DNA of 64,000 nucleotides, taken from contig CM067570.1 of NCBI GenBank assembly GCA_034336665.1, positions 19,296,502 to 19,360,501 on the forward strand. The letters run 5' to 3'. Of this stretch, positions 40,801-52,800 are shown in pieces. The notes beneath the pieces were generated by a model. It did not search any database, was not told where the DNA came from, and worked only from the letters and a program-made list of their open reading frames with translations. Position 1 is the stretch's first letter. Every line of letters starts with the position of its first letter. The stretch is from Luscinia megarhynchos. Its lineage: Eukaryota > Chordata > Aves > Passeriformes > Turdidae. The translations under genes and the position numbers were made by a program.

Positions 40801-43800
40801 ATTTTTCACTACTGCTAGCCTGAGCTGGAACTGGAATTCAGGTCACAGATAGAATCAGTGCTATGGTTTCATTCCACTCCCTTGTCGTGGTTTGAAGCAC
40901 AGGTGTCTCCCAAGGAAGGCAGGAACCTCCTTTGGAATGGAAAATATGACCTCTTTCTCTCTGAATTATTAATATAACATTGAAATTAAGGGGCTTTCAG
41001 GCAAAGATATGGGAAAAGGAATAACAGTTCTTTTTTAATATATGTACATATGTGTCCGTATAACAAGACAAACAAACCAGACCAGAAACCCGGTGGCTGC
41101 CTTCTTGGGGCTGCGGGCACTTCCCCTTTGGTGCAGTTACAGGCACAGCCTGCAGGGGGTGCTGCTGGCTCCTGGCTGGGCAGGGCTGGTGCTGTCATTC
41201 CGTGCAGCCTGCAGGGGGCGCTGTGGGGCTGGTGCCGTGATTCCCTGCAGCCTGCAGGGGGCGCTGTGGGGCTGGCGCTGTGATAGCCTGCAGGGGGCGC
41301 TGTGGGGCTGGTGCTGTCATGCCCTGCAGCCTACAGGGGGCGCTGTGGGGCTGGCGCTGTGATAGCCTGCAGGGGGCGCTGTGGGGCTGGTGCTGTCATT
41401 CCGTGCAGCCTGCAGGGGGCGCTGTGGGGCTGGTGCCGTGATTCCCTGCAGCCTGCAGGGGGCGCTGTGGGGCTGGCGCTGTGATAGCCTGCAGGGGGCG
41501 CTGTGGGGCTGGCGCTGTCATGCCCTGCAGCCTGCAGGGGGCGCTGTGGGGCTGGCGCTGTGATAGCCTGCAGGGGGCGCTGTGGCGCGAGCACAGCCGC
41601 GTCTCCCTCACGGGGTAATGGTGGGGGGCTGGAGAGCAGAGTGGGATGCAGCAGGAACCTGGGAGCAGTGGCTGGAACAGCAGGGACGAGCATACTCCAG
41701 GGTGGACCTCCAACACTCCTCCTTTGTGTACTGAAGTTTTCTGTCTCCATGTGGGTTGTAGAAATAAGTTAATACTGAATAGTTAACTTCTACTTCCAGA
41801 GGTACTGTACCTTGAGTGCTGATCGGCCTCACTGCTGAGCTGTACACAGTACAGCAGGATCCCTCAAGCAGACAGCAAAGTGGAATATTTTGCCCTGTCA
41901 AGGTGTGCCAGACAATCATTAATTCCACCACTCTGTCCCAGCCCCCAGAAATTCCAAACTTAGTTATTTTTGCTTTAAATGCAAGCTCAATTAAGTGGTA
42001 ATAGGAAGAAAAAGCAAATATAACAAAAATATTAATGGTTTCTAACATTAGAGAAAACAGTTTGATAATATTTTCTGACATACACAGCATGAATGTTATC
42101 AATTGATTCTGGTCTCAGGTCTCTAGTTGCTTGTTCAAGTAAATTAGTATAGTAGCAGTTTCACAGTATAAACACAAATTCTTATTAACGTGGGTTCCTT
42201 TGCATCCTTCTTTCCAGGGATTTTTCCTTGGCTCAGCAGGCAGGAATTGCTACCTGGGCCCTCAGTGTTGGACCACACTGATTTCACTACAAAATATTAA
42301 AGAGCCTACAAAATATCACAGGGCATAAAATATATTTTTCTTAGAAACTGGTGTTCCTTTTTCTGTCAGCTCTTTAGGTATTTCACAGGAAACACAAAGT
42401 CACCTTAGAAGAGGTTTTATAGAGGAGCTTCTTTTTTTCTGTAGAAGTCCAAAGGTACATGAGAGACGGTTCCAGACTGAGCACATTTACATATCCTTAA
42501 AACATGATGCATGAAGCTAAATGAATGCAGAAAGGAAGACAGAGAAAATACAAATAGTAGGCATTTAAGTGACTGTGATATATGCACAGCTTTGAATGTA
42601 CGTATGTTTGAGAAATAAACTCACCCCAAACACTGCATATACATAAGTAAATTCAGTGCAAAATATGAGAAATCATCACATCTTCTCATTGGGTCTTCCT
42701 ATTTAATATTTTTTTATGCACAAAGGCATCCACAAACAGTGATGTTTGCAAGACTGGGCTAGTTTTAAAGGAACAGTTCTGTTCAGATGCAACAACTTGG
42801 TATTTCTGAGCAATCTAATAATATGTGTTTATAGCAGTTCTGACTTCTTGAGCAGCAATTCGGCAAAATAATTAGGATGAAGATTGTAGTTAATCACTCT
42901 GTCACTTAAATCAATGTCTTTTCCCAATGTCTAGATAAATTTGAAGATAACTTACGATGCAAATACTTTTGGAGACCAAAAGGAGTAGAACTGTCATTTG
43001 GTATTCAGCACTATGCTGGAAAGGTAAGGTCATGTGATTTTTATTTAGTTCAAATAATAGAGGTATGGTCATTACTTGTTTTAATCCAGAGTTTCTGCTT
43101 TAGGGTATTTTTTCCCCTCATTTTATAAGAAAAAAGTGATAAAGTTTACTCAAACGCACACTCTCCAATGAAATTTTTATGTGTAGCAGTCCATTTTGGA
43201 GCCTATCCTTAGGGCTCTTACACAGACTGCATGGACACTAAGCATCTTTTTTCTGCAAGAAGTCTGGCCTCAGAAATGCCAGTACTACAGTCATTTCAAA
43301 GGAGCAGCTCTCTGGAGCCAGGGCAGGCTACGTGCTTGGTGACTGCATGTGGGTGCCACAGTACTGCTGTCTGAGAGTTAATATATGCATGAAAAGCAAT
43401 GTAAACCATTATCTGTTACAGAACTTAAAATCCTATAGAATGCGTTAGAAAGATTGCGACTTGCTTCTGATTTCAGGCCCAAATATTTGTTCATAGATGA
43501 AATCGAAATAGCCATGTTTTGTATAGTTATAAATTAGGTCTCATCTCTGGATCATTATAAGACTCCAAAATTTTAGGATATATTTTAGTAACTTCAGTCA
43601 GGTTTTCTGTCTTGTTAAGAATAGCTATTAAAATTCACACAGTTTTAGTTAGTTCCTTGAACCCAGATGGCCTAATAATAAAAACAATACTGGCCAGTTT
43701 TCTATTGCCAGAGAACATTCAATTTCTTTGTAAATTAATGGACTCCAAGGAAATTGGGCTAGAGAGGAGCATTGCTAGTGATAATAAAACAGCTCTAAAA

Positions 43801-46800
43801 AATTATTGCAATTAAACAAAGTGAAAAATTATCTGACTCTTATATTAATACAAATATCCAGGCATTAATTTCTAATAAAATGGTTAAAATGATTGAAATA
43901 GGGTACTGTTATATTTTTGTAATATGATTTTCAGTGCCATGAGAGGCTGTTTTAATGTACCTACACTGTGTCCAACTTATTACTCTTCCTCCAGCAGGTC
44001 TACTTAGAGATCGCAGGTTTGATGCAGACAACCAATAGGAAGTGACCACTTGAGAACCATTTCTTACATTACACATAAATGATCAAGCTAAGCTGTAATG
44101 AAGTATCTCAATTGCGTTGCATCATGCATAGAATTGTTTGACATGGCTGAGCATAGCACAACAGGATTTAAGCCATTGAACCCAATTTGATAGGTAATGG
44201 CATTCTATGGGTATAGGTACTCTGTACAGCCAATTTACATTCTGAACCCACTGCTATAGTTCACTTTTAAGTCATTTGCAGATAGTTCATTTGCTTGTCA
44301 GTCCAAGCTAGCTGGTCTACTTGGTCATCCTGACTGTTCACGTATTAAGGAACATAGTAGGTTTTGGGTAATCCTTTTCATCAAAATTTGATTTTGTTTT
44401 TCCATACTAGGTGTTATATGATGCCTCTGCCTTCCTTGAGAAGAATAGAGACACTCTTCCTGCTGACGTAGTGGTGGTGTTGCGAACTTCAGAGAACAAA
44501 CTTCTTCAGCAGCTGTTCTCTAGCCCATTAACAAAAACAGGTATGTTCTGAACAGCTTTGCTAACATTTTAACTTCTTCAGCTACCTGTTCCTCTCAAAC
44601 TCTTATTTGATTCTGAGCAATTTTTTTTCAATGATGTTATCGTATCTCCTTTCTAGAGTGTTTGTTACACTTTGTTCTCTGATTTCAAGATTTAATTTCC
44701 TTTCATGAATCTTGTGCAGCAAGATTCTTCCCTGACTCCAGAGAAAGGGAGATTGTCAGATGTGTGGGGCAAGAGCTTATTCTCAGAGCAGGATAAAAAT
44801 ATGGGAGTTTCTAGGTCTTAATCCTTTACTAAGATCAGTACTCAGTTGATAGATTCTTGTATACCACGTCTTACAGTTCATAAATCATGTGACGTAGATC
44901 AAGGTCTTTTGGAGGTAATATATAGTTTCTTACAAATTATAAAAGCCATATATTAATAGGCTAGAAGTAATTCTGTTGATTTAAAGCTTGTTGACTTTGA
45001 CTTACATGAAAGTGCCAGATCTGTAGCCAAATAAAACATCAAGATGAAGTTTGATTACTCCATGGATAGATGCCAGAATGCCATTACCATATACAAGTGA
45101 TAGTTCTGCAGTATCCATGCAAACAAGCCATCGAATTAATACTTCTTTCAATACTTTCTACACTCATAAAGCATCTTTTTCATAATGGGTGAGAAAAATA
45201 TATAATACTAATTCTAATTACGATGGATTGTACTAAATTGCAAAATTATTGTGAGCTGACATGCAGAAGAGGTTGCATGATTAGGTAGAAATACTTGGTA
45301 GATGCATTAGATAGTGCTGTGTAGGGTTATTGTACATGGGCTGTAGAGGCAATTCTGTACCTGTGCAGCAGCTCTCTGTCTTGAATTTCTGGCCTGACAG
45401 TAACCCAGTCGTAACCCATCTGGTGATGCATTTAACCTCTCTTGACATTTCTGTGCAGAAAAAGAACATCTGAAGAAAAAAATATATTGGAGCTTTTTTT
45501 GCACACTTAAAATTGATATCATATCTGTTTATATACTACAGAAGATAGGTTCCTGTTACAGGGTAATTTTTCCTGTAATTGAAAGGCTTTCAACTGCTCC
45601 TCTTCAAATTACACTTTTAGAGGTCCGTGAGAGGTGAGGATCCAATGAGGAAACTGCTTCTCCTTTCAGCTATAATGAGTTTAGATGGAAGGGAATATAG
45701 TTTATGATGGAGGACTGGTTTCTGCCCAAGTGGGGAACAAAGGATCCTTCTGTCTACTACTACTCTACATTTGAGTTAAAATGATAAAAGAGATTCTGAA
45801 CAAGCAAAACAAGAAAGCAAGCTCACACATGGTCAAATGTGCCTCCACACCCCTCTTTACAAGCTGTTTTATACCTTGGAGCTATTGTCAGAACAAAATT
45901 GATTAGGTGCTTTGTCCCAGTTATCAGTTCAAATTATTACAAATATAATTTTAATTTTATTGCTATTTTTAATTCAGAATGCTGATGCCTTCATGCAAAT
46001 TAATCTTTTTCTGACCTTACAGAGTTATTTTCAGTAGCAGCAGCTCTCGAGTATTTTGCCTAAGATGCGTAGAAGGTTCAGTTAGAGATACGTCTCATTG
46101 CCGTTAATGTACAGTTACCATGCTGGTGTATTTTGCCTACTTTTTTAGATCCCTTACATTCCCTATTTCCTATTTACATTAATTGAATGCCTTCTCCCTC
46201 CATTTGCCTTTCTCTGAAGAGCATACAGCAAGTTAAGTGTTGTCTCTATTTGTGAAGTTGATACAAATAAAAAAATAATTCTGCATGTGCATCTGTGCAT
46301 GGTATTAGAAGAATAACTTAAAGTTCTTAAAAGTCATTTTTTTTTAAAGAGCGTTTGTGATTTTGCTCTTTTTTTTCCCAGCTGTCTGATATAATTGACA
46401 TTCACATCCTGTGTTGGGGCCTCTGTGTTCTAAAATCAGATTGTTGCCAGGTTTAGTTTTGGCAGCTTGCAAGATAAATGAAGGATTTGGCTGAAAACAG
46501 AGTGCATTGCTGGCAATGATGCTTCGTGTGTTCAGTAAAGAAAGATAATGCTATTCTCTTGACTTTCTATGAAGTTAGTTTTGTAAACAAAAGAATAGTC
46601 TGTATATATGTCCCATTGTACTCTGTCCCTGTCTCTTAGCCCTCTTTCCCCCACTCAACATGTGCTTCATTCCTAAAGCAAACCAGAAGAAATACAGATT
46701 AAAATTCATAATCTTGTTACAATTTTCCCCAGCTTTTGGTCAATTACTGACTTATGCAAAAGTTAGTAATTTACATGGGAGCCATAGTCCATCTTTCCAG

Positions 46801-49800
46801 GTAACCGTGACTTGAAATGGGCCTTCTGCCAGTATGTGTGGTGTTTTGTTTGAAGATGAGTGACAGCACATTCTCACATATGCTTGCAGCTATCTCTGGA
46901 ATGTGCAGTGTAGGTGGGTTTTGCCTAGCTGCCGTCTCCCATACGTGTCGCAGCCACTGGGTGGTGCTGTCCCAGAGGCGAGAGGGAATGCGAGACTGGA
47001 AATGTGGGTCTGACAAGGACTGAGAATGTAGTTCTTTAAATACCAGAAAGAACAAAAAGATGCCTTTTCCACCCTGAGATGATCCTCTGTTTGAAGTATA
47101 TTTATATAACTGTCATATCTTCCACTGTCAAAAACTTCAGCAGCATCAAGAAAATAAATACTAAAACGCTAAATTCTTTTACTAATTTAAGATCATCTTA
47201 ATCCCTGTAATTTATCAAGTACACTTATCCTGTCTTAACAAATGCTTCTATTTCACAGTAGCGGTCTGTGCAGTTTAAAGGGCCACAAATTAACAACAGG
47301 ACATTAAATATACATTTGTAATAGTAATTTATCGTTGATAGGGTATGCAACTGCTCATATGAGACATTGGAACTTAAACATTCTGGAACTAATTTCGTAG
47401 CATATACAGCTTGTTTTGTCATCTTTCAGTGGAAACTTGGTCACGTTCGCCATGTTTTGAAATCTGTGCTTTCTAGGGACCTTTAACTTTGAAATTGAAT
47501 TAATGTAATCTGATTTAACCAAACAGTTCCCCCAACTGCTTCCATATCTGTCACTTTTTTCTATAGCTTCTTGTGCTGCCACTACTGTAGTGAGCAACAT
47601 GAATGTGCATGCTCCCATTTAGATAGAAATGTATTCCTGATTGTCTCTGATTTTAGTTTATCACTGTTTCTGCTAAAGCATCAGAGAGAAAAGGAATCAC
47701 ATGAACTAGAAAATAGAGTCCCTTTGTAAGAATAGAGGATTTTGGTTGGAAAAATTAAGAATAGCCTTGGTAGATTCACCATTAAGGAGTCAGATGATTT
47801 TACTCACTGTCCTGATATTCGAGAATTTTTGCAGCATCACCTATAAGGGGTGGTACTGTTGGATTGCTTGGGCAAAGCACCCCTGGGGGTTTTTGAGACT
47901 GCAAGGGTTGTATCTTCTTAGAAAAGCTGTATCACAAGATCAAGATCTTCTACTCTTAAAACACAAATCTCTGAGACTTTTGTCCTTCCTATGACTCACA
48001 GAGCTTTAGAACTTCTATCAGGATAGCTCTGCTCTGCCTTAGGTCCTTGCTTGAGATAGGAGAGAAAGTTGTCTTCTGCAGGGATGGAAAGGGAAATCCT
48101 CCAGCCTTCCTACCAGAAGAGTAGAGATGCTTGTCCTTGCTCTGAGGATCAGTGAGTGTTTTGCTTGGCTACAGAGAAGAAAGACAAAGCTAGTATCACT
48201 ACAGCAACATGATATATAATAAATTTAGTAGCATTGGGTATTGCTCATGCATTAGTGTAATGGAGTATCAACGTATCATTGCTAATAAACACTCCTTGTT
48301 TGTGGTGCCTATATTTTTAAGCATAGTCTGTCAAAGAGAATAGGGATGAGGGTTTTCTCAACTGGGATGAAGGGTTTGGTTAGACAAACCTTTGGTTGTC
48401 CAAAGTAGAATTTTTTTCCAGGCACAAGTTATTTATAATTCACCTGTCTAAAGTATTGATTTTTAGTCTTTGTTCCTTCTGCCTTTGAGTCTCTAACCTT
48501 GCTTACAAACTTCAGATGAAAAATAATTATAAATAGTGTATGTTTGTTTACCAAACCACACTAAAACAAACAATTAATGGACGATGTACTAAGAGGAAAT
48601 GTGAAAAAAATGTTTCAGGCTAGTTTTTGCCAACTAAAGAACAAAAGAACTATGGCCTTTTGTAAAATCACTTTAGAGAGTGGCTTTTTATCATTTCTTG
48701 GTGACAAGAGTACTATCTCCAATATTAAGTTGTGTATAACTGTGATAGCATGTGATTCTTCGTGGCAAGTCAGAAGCTGAAGGAAAGAGATTTTCTTGCA
48801 TTTCAGTCCCATGAACAGGTACTACTGGACATACATAGAGTATAATCTTGTCAAGTCGAAATCATAGGTGCTTTGCTACTGTTTTCAGTAGAACTGTGAT
48901 TTGAGCTGTCATGCTTTTCATTGTGCACTCCTATTGAGCACAGGCCCTTCCTCTAGCAATAAGTACTGGTGGGTCTCTTGGTTTGTGTATATCATTCACT
49001 GAAACATAGCATGTTTCCATTTGGGTTTATTGTATTTTTTTCCTCTTAATTCCATAAATCACAATAGAACCAAGGGCTCAAATACGTTTTAATTTTTCTA
49101 ATTTATTCCACAATAAAATCTTTTTATAATGGTACTTTTGTGTTAGAATTTTCACCTTTAAGTGATCAGGCACTCTTAAGTCAAATGAATTGGAAACAAA
49201 GTCATCATAATTACAGTGTCTCTGCTTAAAAATGAATCAGAATTTATATTTTGTAAGAATTTTGATAAAGTTAATGGAAGCTCTGTAATTAATTCAGGAC
49301 ATAGAGGCTTTCATACTTCTAACTGGTGCATATGTTAAAAACACAAGAATAGTTTTTGCTCTGCTACCAGTGAGTTGTGTGCAAAAAGAGGCTTTAAACC
49401 ACAGCTGTGCAGCGTAACAGTCATGAACTTCACTGGGTTGCAGATGTGGGACATCAGTAAACTCAATTAATTGTAGCTTGAGTTTGGGAGGTAGAGTGAT
49501 GGATTACGTTTTTGAGTTCCGCACTTGAGCATTTTACAGCTCAGTGTTTATTTTTCCTCATGTCCTAAGGTTTTGCATCATGGGACAAATGCAGTACAGA
49601 TACTCATAATAGTTGCTGCACAATAGCAATAGGATCCAAAAAATTCTCTAAAATAGCCCTAAAAATGGAACTAATCTAGAAACAGGACCATCTATCAGAT
49701 CAAAGTTAAGGTCCCAGTCCTGCTAAAGCTTTATATAAAGCATAACAATTATTTACTGTTGAGAATAACTCCCTATAAATAGTGTCAGTGAAACTGGAAT

Positions 49801-52800
49801 TGCACATGGCAGTAAGCACAACAGCTGAGAATTGTCAAGTTAGATTTACCACAATTATGTTTGGTAAAGGGTGTTCCCCAAACAGAATTTTACAGTTTTT
49901 TAATCTGAGACTTCACAGATTATATTGTACTGAAAATGAGCAAGGTGGCACAAATTGTTTTGGTCTCCAAGTGCTTGCAAATTGAAGTCTAATAAAAGTA
50001 GGAGTGGACAAGTTTAAGACTAGATCTTAATTTACTTATTTGATTTATAATAGACCAATCTCTCTAGAACAAATCTTGAGAATAGTTTTTCTTTACATTT
50101 TTCTCAGAAGAGAGGAGATATCTTTCCCAATTTTCATATTTCTGGCCTAACTTCTCAATCCTATAATGGACGTGATTTCACAGTAGTGAATAGTAATTAA
50201 TCGTAACACTGCATTGTATTCGAATTCAAGATTGATTGATATTGGGGAAACAAAAGATACATCATGTAAAAGATGTTACTTTTAAGAGTAACCATTAATA
50301 TTCACTAGTAGACTGTGGGATTTCACTGTGCACCATATACAGACTTTAAATAGACAAATATTCAGCAAACATTATACCTTTCTTAAGGACTAGTTTACTT
50401 GACAGTTTCAATAGGCACTGTGTGCTGTAAGGTCAAACTATGTCAACGATGCTCAGTATGTCATTGGAAGCATAGCTCTGAAGATCAAATCCTAGAAGAG
50501 CATTATTTTTAAATTTGCTAGTGAGTTTTGGGAACAGATAACTTTGTTGAATATTCAGATAATCTTATTCATATGAATAGCCATAATGTTTTTTGGTGTG
50601 TCCTTAACAAAGAATGTGCTTATATTTCCAGCTCCTTCAAAATAATTGCATTAAGGGATTAATATATCTAAAGGATAAATGTAGTGGGTGGAAAATTAAT
50701 CCCGGAGTCTGCTCTAGATCTTGTATATTCATTTCAAAATATTTTGTGCAATCTTACTATGATTTTGTACTTTTATCTTTTTTTTCAATTATTATTACTT
50801 CACCTTACAACAAGCTGTAAAGGCCAGTACTTTACTGAACCTGCATTCTCTATTATTATTTGACTTTTTCTTTCTTATTCCAACCTGACTTGTCTTGATA
50901 CAGGAGTGGTTAATTGAGCTGCCTGGATAGCAGGTCACAGTGTGTGACAAAGAAAATGTGTTTGTGTATTTGTATGAATGGGTGTTTATTTCATTAAGAC
51001 CAGAGATCCAAATATAATTAATGTTTTGCTTTATCACAAAAGTAACTGATTTTGTGCCAACTGTGATAATATACAGAAGTGCTGAGGAGCAAGAGGGGGC
51101 AATGGTTCATTTGAGAAGCCTTTGAGACTTCATTAAATTAGTTGTCAACATCAATAATGTCTAGATTTCAAAAACAGGAAGATATGGGACTTTAAAAAAG
51201 TTCTGTAACCTTGTTAATACTTTTAATATTAATACTTAATACTTTTAAAAGACAGTTCTTGTCTTTAAGTTTCAAAACCTGGTTTTGACACCATTTTTGG
51301 CCTGTCTAGGCTTAAGGTCTTGATGACTGAGGAGAGTGATAGTCATAGTGAGGTCAGAGAAAATGTTCCATAATTTTTTTCTGTGTACTTTCGGTTGCAT
51401 CTTTACATCTGACTTTTTGTCAGTGAATTCTTTGGGAATCTTCACTTGCTTTAATAGGATTTTGCCCAGACTGTATATGTATGGAGCAGCTTCAGCAGCA
51501 GGTCCTGAGTGATGGAATATATACCAAAAACTTTTTAAATATTTTATGGAGAATGAACATACTCTGGAAATACAAGCAAAGGGCTAGAAATCACAGTTCT
51601 TGACTTTTACTGGATTTCCTGTTTTTTTCACAGTTGTAGAAACTTAGTTTGGCCTCAAGTTAAACTGAGCGCTATGAAGCTTAATAAATAGAAAAATTAT
51701 ATAACTACTGTGTTCTTTATAATCATACTTTTACTTTTCTGGATAAGGCATATACAATTTGGGGGGAAAATTGCTTACATAACATGCAAGAGAAAATATA
51801 TCAACTACATAAAACAATGAGTGAGACTAGAGCTGAATCAGAACGTAGGCTAACTATATTTCCAACCTGTGTATGGTTTTAGAACTATTCTTCCATATAC
51901 CTCTGGAAGAAGAAATAAACTTCTCCAGCCTGAGTAGATGCAAGTAGAACAAGGTTATCTTGACCAATGTTTAAAATCAGTAAAGAATTCCTCAACAATG
52001 AAGTTTCACAGAAAATTCACCTCATTAGTTTTCTTCTAATCTGTTACAGATGTGGTACAGGTAGCAGGCAATCTGCTGGGGCAGCAGAAAACCTCATATT
52101 GATGGTGAGGTACTGTCCTGATAGCAGCCGTGTTCTGTCCTGTCTGCTGTTCCCCAGAGAATTCAAGGTTTGTTGTATGGAGCTGATTACTGCATCAAAC
52201 TGTACAAGAGACATGTAAGGAAATTACTAAGGACCATATCTGAAAGAAATGGCCCATGTCTTCTGACAACATATAAATCATAATAAGCCAGTTTGTTCTG
52301 TAATGCAGCACCTGGAAGCCTGACTGGATCAGGCTGTGACCAGCCCGTGACCAGCCTCTCTTCAGCCAGACAGTTGGTCAGGTCTCTAGCTAGTCAGGCT
52401 ACAGACCTGATTAAAAAAAATGGTGAACATCAAGCAGGAGAAAATTGCAGTATTGTTTGTACAAGACTTTGTTTTTTTCCAAACTTTTAAAGTGTATTTT
52501 ATTTTTGTCTAGGTGCAGCTTCAGATAGTTAGCAGTCACTGTGCTCAGTGTGCCACTCCTGTGCCCTCCTGGCTGTGGCAAGATAGCAATCTATGCCCTG
52601 CTCTGCCACTGTGTTTTCCAGAACCACATGGTCATCCCTTGGCCCGTGCCCAGGAACCTCTTTATCACGTTTTTAGGCTATACCATATGTGTTTTGCCTA
52701 CTGTCTGTAAGTTTGGTCATGTCACAGGACTATGAGAATTACATAAGTTTTGCTTGTATGTCCTATGACCACATACTGTGCCCATGATACTTCAGGAAAG

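Larger units (their letters stand above)
40883..42000. mobile_element. Candidate LTR / endogenous retrovirus fragment (non-coding)
   Basis: Begins tgtcgtggtttgaag and continues with caggaacctcctttggaatg, ggggctttcaggcaaagata and gggaaaaggaataacagttc, which resemble songbird ERV LTRs as I remember them. The TG start fits an LTR, but I could not define the 3' end or a target-site duplication. No retroviral protein is encoded. The orientation is unclear. The GC-rich array at 41152-41585 is embedded in it. Confidence 0.4.
40071..42934 (+). other. MYO3B intron, 2.9 kb, with GC-rich minisatellite
   Basis: The centre (about 40883-42000) differs from the rest of the window: a candidate LTR-type fragment containing the GC-rich tandem array at 41152-41585. 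The flanks are ordinary AT-rich intron. Confidence 0.8.

Noticed and set aside
41331..41750. Long open frames on both strands over the GC-rich region (up to 139 codons)
   Set aside because: They consist of translated minisatellite units and appear in several frames at once; nothing suggests a protein.
41608..42102. 164-codon minus-strand open frame
   Set aside because: Longest open frame in the window, but it runs from possible LTR sequence into plain intron, has no recognisable domain, and looks unconstrained.
52513..52735. Two overlapping frames with CPPGCGK-like text that suggests a phosphatase or P-loop
   Set aside because: The resemblance is limited to a few residues; surrounding conserved positions are missing.
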